Positions 59,240 through 64,000 of a DNA stretch of 64,000 nucleotides are shown piece after piece; the first letter of the stretch is position 1; every line of letters begins with the position of its first letter. Under the pieces are notes generated by a model. That model searched no databases and was not told the DNA's origin. It saw nothing but the letters and a program-made list of their open reading frames with translations. Origin of the DNA: Microdochium bolleyi (lineage: Eukaryota > Ascomycota > Sordariomycetes > Xylariales > Microdochiaceae). The stretch covers positions 191,838 through 255,837 of the forward strand of contig KQ964251.1 in assembly GCA_001566295.1 (NCBI GenBank). The letters are read 5' to 3'. The translations under genes and the position numbers were made by a program.

Positions 59240-60712
59240 ATGCTACTCTCTGCGCGGGCACGATGTTGTACCAAGGCAGCCATACACAAGGCAATCAGGT
59301 TCGGGCTTTCCTCAACACATGCTGCACTTTTTAAACCTACGCCCGGATGCTGGACCAGAAGGGATACGCACAGCTCAGCTTCGTCCTCTACAGCTAAGAC
59401 AAAGAGATCCGATCCCCTGCATATCCTATTCTGCGGGTCAGACGACTTCAGCTGCGCCTCGCTGGAGGCGATACACCTCGAGCATAGGAGGAATCCAGAT
59501 CTGATAAGCTCCATCGACGTCGTCGTAAGGCCCGGGAAGCCCACAGGCAGAGGGCTCAAGATCATTCGCCAGCGTAAGTCGACGGTTGTTGCACACCAGA
59601 TATCTTAAGCCGTGGCTGACGGCTTCGTATGAAGCACCTTTGCAAGGCCTGGCATCTTCCCTCGGACTGAGGATACATGAGCGCGACACCTTCACTGGCT
59701 GGAACGTAAGTCTCCCACCCGAGGCCTTGAGGCTTCCTCGTGATCTGGTCCAATGCTGACCTCCCTATTCAAGATGCCACAAGACATCAATCTCGTCATC
59801 GCCGTCTCCTTCGGCTTATTCGTGCCCCCACGGCTCCTCCAAGCCGCCAAGTACGGCGGCCTCAATGTCCACCCATCGCTACTGCCTGATCTACGTGGCC
59901 CGGCACCCCTTCAGCACACTCTCCTCCAAGGCCGGCAGTTCACTGGCGTAACCCTTCAGACCTTGGACCACCAGACCTTCGACCATGGACTTATCCTCAG
60001 CCAGACCCCGGGCGATGCGATGCCGCTCCCCGCGGACTGCACATTCCAGCAGCTCCATGACATGGTCGCGCCCGCGGGAGCCGAGCTGCTTGCGCATGGT
60101 CTGCGCGAGGGCCTGCACGTGCCACCACTGCAGGACGTGTCTTCCTGTGCCCAAGCCAAGGCTGCGGACTCTGAGCTCCACCACGCACCCAAGATCCGCA
60201 AGGAGCAGAGGCAGATCACGCCGTCCAACCTGGCCATCATGGCCCGGTCCCAGCGCGCCATCGGACCCGTGTGGTTCTTCGCCCGTGATCCCCGTGGTGG
60301 TGGTGGGGGGAAAGGCACAGCGAGTACCAAGAACGATATCAAGAGAGTCATCGTCCAGGATCTGGACACCGAGATACCGCCAGCTCTACAGGGTGCACCA
60401 GAGTCCGTGGAAAATCAAGATTACGAAGCTGTGACGCTCACGCTCGCGTACGAGGGCACTCCCTCCCACGCGGACACCAGCAACACCCCGAGGGAGAAAC
60501 GCTTTGAGCACCTCCCGTTGAAAGCGTGGGTGCGCAGGCACCACCACCACCATGGCAGGGAGAACTCGGAGACACCGGGGCATCAGCAGGACCGGGACTA
60601 CATCTACCTGCCCGACCAAGGGTGCCGCATTAAGCAGGTCACCGTGGAGGGTGGCAAGCGCCTGCCCGCGCGGCTCGCGCTCACAGGGTTTCTGGAGGGT
60701 GTGGGTGTCTAA
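59240..60712 (+). CDS. fmt1: Mitochondrial methionyl-tRNA formyltransferase
   Basis: Three exons, 59240-59573, 59635-59705 and 59774-60712, encode 447 residues. The first 55 residues are basic and rich in Ser, Ala and Thr, as in a mitochondrial presequence. The formyltransferase domain follows: ILFCGSDDFSCASL, RPGKPTGRGL, and GGLNVHPSLLPDLRGPAPLQ with the catalytic Asn (N166) and His (H168), and Asp D205 in FDHGLILSQ. The C-terminal OB-like domain is longer than in bacteria and carries a His6 run and a Gly-rich loop. The enzyme formylates the initiator Met-tRNA for organellar translation. The second exon (71 nt) uses a GAAG acceptor and gives PPLQGLASSLGLRIHERDTFTGWN, which fits the family. 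It converges on the Stf2-like gene. Confidence 0.95.
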
Positions 60713-61487
60713 AAGGCTGGCCAAGCTGCTGCCTGCCAAACGCAGAACGCATGATACATGTGGTATAAGGTCCCGCGAGATCCGAGATGGCCCGTCGTGT
60801 GTCGATTCGCCTGCCCGGCGCTGCCGTCTCAGAGAAGGGTGTGGAGGCAGGACGTAAAGAAAAGCCCCTGTTCAGGCTTCCTGGCTGCGAGCTGAGCACA
60901 GGGGCAGACCGCCTTGCTGTTCTCGTGAGCTGGCTTTGAAGACACAGGCAAGCAAAGGTCGTCCATTTTGGCGCGGGTGGAACGCAGTCATGAGCGTAGA
61001 AATCACAACTTCGAAGTCGGAAAAGACCAGAAACAGCGAGCACTGCTGGAGACATGCATCTCACTGGCTGCGGCATGTGCAAGATGCATCGCATGTCGTA
61101 TCACAGTGCAAGTAGTAGCACAGCCCTGCGGTTGGCATTACAATTTTCTCGTTTCCTTTCGTTCATGATAATAGTAGTAGTGGTGGTAGAGGTGGTGGTA
61201 CAACAACAAGAGAGCCCCGGAAACCAGATCAGGGGGTGCTCAAAGATAAAATACAAAACAGACCAACGCCAGTTTACTTTCCTCGTTGCCACTTTCCTTC
61301 AAGGAAGGGAAATGAAGTGATCAACAAGGTGTAGAGGCGGTCTCGCCTCCTGTCAGGCAAGACCTACGCTCGTTGTTCATGGAGAGGAGGGGGGAAGCTC
61401 CCATCATCGGGTGTCCCTCCAGCCAGCGACGACACGATCGTTGTTCGCACAGGTAGAAAGGTCTTTCCTTTGAAGAACCTCATTCTC
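60713..61487. other. Convergent 3' region, FMT / Stf2-like
   Basis: About 775 bases with GTA/GTG-rich simple sequence near 61159-61205; no gene seen. Confidence 0.6.
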
Positions 61488-62429
61488 TCAGAGGTCCTTC
61501 TGCATGACCTCCTTGTGGTGCTCGTCGTCGACGGAGCTGCCGATGCTGGACGACGTCTCGGTCTTGGTGAGCATGTCGTCCTCGGCGGGGGCGCCGTGGA
61601 TGTCCTCCTCGAACACGGGCTCGGGCTCGTTGACCTCGAACTTGGTCTTGAAGTGCTCGAGGTGGTGGTTCACGCCGAAGCTGTTGGACCGGCGACGCAC
61701 GTGGGTCCAGTTGATCTGCTCGTCGACGACCTCCTCGCATGGGCCGCCCCTATTTTAGTGGAAGGGGAAGTGGTCAGCTCTCTGTTGTACATATGTATAT
61801 AGTAAAGGGATTTCTGGTATTGGGAGGAGTGAGGAATGATGGGCAACGAGGCAATATATATAAATATCCCCTTATTGTCCACAGAATAGTGTAATGCTGC
61901 AAGTCGAACAGATGGAGACGGAAAGAAGAACTTACCAGTTGCCCTTGCCGCCGCCGTTCTTCTTGGTCTTCTTGGGGTCGACGCCCTCGAAGCCGTGCTT
62001 GCCAAAGAACTTGGGGCCGTTCTCCACCGGCAGGGCGGTGCCCTCAGCAATGCCGGCGTGGTTCTTGCCGTTGGCCTTGTGCGATCGGGTCACTGATTGC
62101 AGACAGAATGAATGATTAGTTCGCAATTTCTCAAGAATGACTTCAACTTCGATGTAGGGAAGCTGCACCGGATAGTCGGATCATGCTGGAAGTGCAGGGG
62201 TAGTGCGGGAAGTGGGCTGGCAGGATGTGGGTCTCTCTCTGTGTGTCGCTCCGCCCGGTGGTGGTGTAAGCGGAACGGGCAGAAGAGTTGCTGGGTGCGA
62301 GATCACGGCGGAGGCAATCGATGGCAACAAGCCACCAAGTGCGACGATTGGATCTTGGGTGATGGGAAGATGGATGAAGCATTGGTGCTAAAAAACCCCT
62401 GATCAGAGGGCTCAATGGCAGGACTTACT
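61488..62429 (-). CDS. Stf2-like protein (ATPase-stabilising factor family), start codon split by an intron
   Basis: Minus strand, coding exons 62429 (single base A), 61936-62092 and 61488-61749; 139 residues. A 336-bp intron (62093-62428) separates the A from the TG of the ATG; the donor is GTAAGT and the acceptor ATCAG. The protein begins MTRSHKANGKNHAGIAEGT and includes KNGGGKGNWGGPCEEVVDE, matching the GSGKGNWG core of yeast Stf2. The C-terminal half is acidic and Ser-rich. Yeast Stf2 helps stabilise the inhibitor-bound F1Fo ATPase and has been tied to desiccation tolerance as a hydrophilin. The family is hydrophilic and probably disordered. Without the intron there is no upstream in-frame ATG, which supports this unusual start. 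Confidence 0.85.
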
Positions 62430-64000
62430 GATGTGAGGAGAAAGAGGAGTGGTGAGGTTGGAGTTGTGCTTCGGAGCGTACAGGTCCCAACTACAAGGTC
62501 TCACTAGCAATGTCGACTCGGGACAGCTTGTGAAGGCGTCTGCGGGATGGAATTGATGGCAGGCAGCCCCTATTTGATGATTGGGAGGATGGAATGGTTG
62601 ATGAGTCGAGGTTTGTGGATGGAAGGAGGGAGACGCAAGCTTGGGAGGAGGAGCGGGCGGGGTTGATATGGTCGGGTCGGTCGGTCGGTGGAGGGCGGCT
62701 GGTGGAGGTGGTGGTGGTGTCCCAACTAAGGAAGACGGGACTTTGTCGAGTTGGGGTAGGTTTAGGATACCTCTTGGTTGTCGACGATCTATGGAGGAGG
62801 GAGGGGTGTGAGGGCGGTTGGTGACGACGAACAGAGAGCCTGTCGGTTGCTGGTGATGGGTTGATGGATTGATGGGATATGTCAGGTACGGAGGATAGGA
62901 GAGCAGAATGATGAATAGGAACAGGCCAGTCCTGAAAGTACGAGGGGGAGGGTATTTATTCTACTGTCCCAAGTGTGACGATCTCGCCGCCCAGATCGGA
63001 GAGTCAGGGACGGCGGGACGTAAGATGGTCTCTACCCTGAGCTAAGACAGGGGGCTCGGTCGCCTGAGGGTGAAGCCGCCGCCGCGGCCCCATCGACAGG
63101 TCCCACGGGGTGTCACTTGAGCATCTTCATCCTGAGCAGTCCCGTCCCAGAGGCCCCAGAGGGCCATAGTCTCGCGGGTCTCACGGGGCTGACCCGCAAG
63201 GTTATGGGCGATGGATGTCACAAACGCAGCCGGCAGTCGCGTGACCTTTGCGCAATGCCCCACCCCACTTGCGTCGTCCGACATGGCATGAGGCCCGGCC
63301 GATCGTGTCCACCCGCACTGCCCATCTTGTTGCACGGAGTCACGATCCAGCTCTGTGCCTCGAGGCAATCATGGCCGTGTTCCGCTGTCGGAGGGAGCTG
63401 GTAGATCGACTCGCTGACGCGTGGCATTGCTGGCGCTGATACTGAATGTGATGCTGTCGCGTGCTCTCACACTGTGGACAGCCGCTGTCCCCGATCTCCA
63501 ACGGCCTGCCCCCTGCCGTAGAACACTATGAACGGCAGGGGTATGTGGGATGGAATGGCCCCCGAGAGCCAGTTCTCCCTGTGAACGGATCAGACTTGTC
63601 CAGAAGGTACTCGAAAGTCCTCGTCCGTCCGCCTAGACCTGGGCTCCCTGGGTTCTGCTGTGGGACGGCACCTGCACGCTGCAATGCTCCCATGCAGGCC
63701 TTATGTCACCAGTGGATCCCGTGCCCCACTTCTCCAGGCACTTCCCCGCGCCGGGCCATGCACGCTCTTCTCCCGGGGCAGCCACGCACAGTCGGGGGTG
63801 TTCCTTCCAGGGCGGGGGGCTGATGTGTTCCCTGGACCTGCCCTTGTTGCCAGGGGGCACGACCTCAATGCAATGGCTGCACTGCGTTTCCGAGATACTG
63901 TGGAATTAGAGGTTGCTAATGGGAGATCTCTATCAATGATCAGCCCTCACTTTGTGTAGATTATTAGGCTTGTCATCCTTGGCAGACAGTCGTGGACGGA
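62430..64000. other. Stf2-like 5' flank and window end, no gene seen
   Basis: The first 100-500 bases upstream of 62429 are purine-rich on the plus strand (C/T-rich for the transcript), as in a leader. The rest is GC-rich with short overlapping frames and no recognisable product. Confidence 0.55.

Overview
This window comes from the nuclear genome of a filamentous ascomycete (Pezizomycotina, most likely Sordariomycetes). The genes have short spliceosomal introns (about 55-340 bp) with GTRNGT donors and CTRAC branch sites 10-25 bases before the acceptor. Codons favour C or G in the third position, leaders are C/T- and C/A-rich, and several families are fungal (DUF7708/STAND-like, BCS1-type AAA, Stf2-like, GPI-anchored 8-Cys protein). 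No tRNA, rRNA, CRISPR array or intact transposon was found.

Layout. 0-8.5 kb: a DOMON/cytochrome b561 protein (truncated by the window edge), a Gfo/Idh/MocA oxidoreductase, a HotDog thioesterase and an RluA-type pseudouridine synthase. 8.5-30.8 kb: about 22 kb with a single convincing gene, a bZIP transcription factor at 15.5-16.4 kb. This stretch is not strongly AT-rich, but it holds recurring short motifs and microsatellites and, near 28 kb, a possible decayed STAND/NACHT remnant. 30.8-62.4 kb: a dense region with a small 72-aa protein, Cdt1, MBF1, a GFA-family protein, a GPI-anchored secreted protein, a DUF7708/STAND-like protein head to head with an AAA ATPase, UTP15, a peroxisomal dienoyl-CoA isomerase, the TFIIH subunit TFB5, a membrane protein with a PY motif, a Kv-beta-type aldo-keto reductase carrying an in-frame stop, mitochondrial methionyl-tRNA formyltransferase and an Stf2-like protein. 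62.4-64 kb: promoter and empty flank.

How the genes relate. Most are core functions: replication licensing (Cdt1), transcription (TFB5, MBF1, bZIP), rRNA and tRNA processing or modification (UTP15, pseudouridine synthase), mitochondrial translation start (FMT) and peroxisomal beta-oxidation (ECH1-like). They do not form a biosynthetic cluster. From Cdt1 onward the genes alternate strand almost perfectly, giving a series of divergent promoters and convergent ends.

The most noteworthy points are: the divergent pair of a P-loop-less STAND-like protein and an AAA ATPase; a 30-nt micro-exon that carries the Walker A motif of that ATPase and could be skipped in frame; the lone amber codon in an otherwise intact Kv-beta gene; a start codon split by an intron in the Stf2-like gene; a cluster of MCB (ACGCG) cores upstream of Cdt1; and two over-represented intergenic motifs. 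All gene models were spliced by eye, without transcript data.
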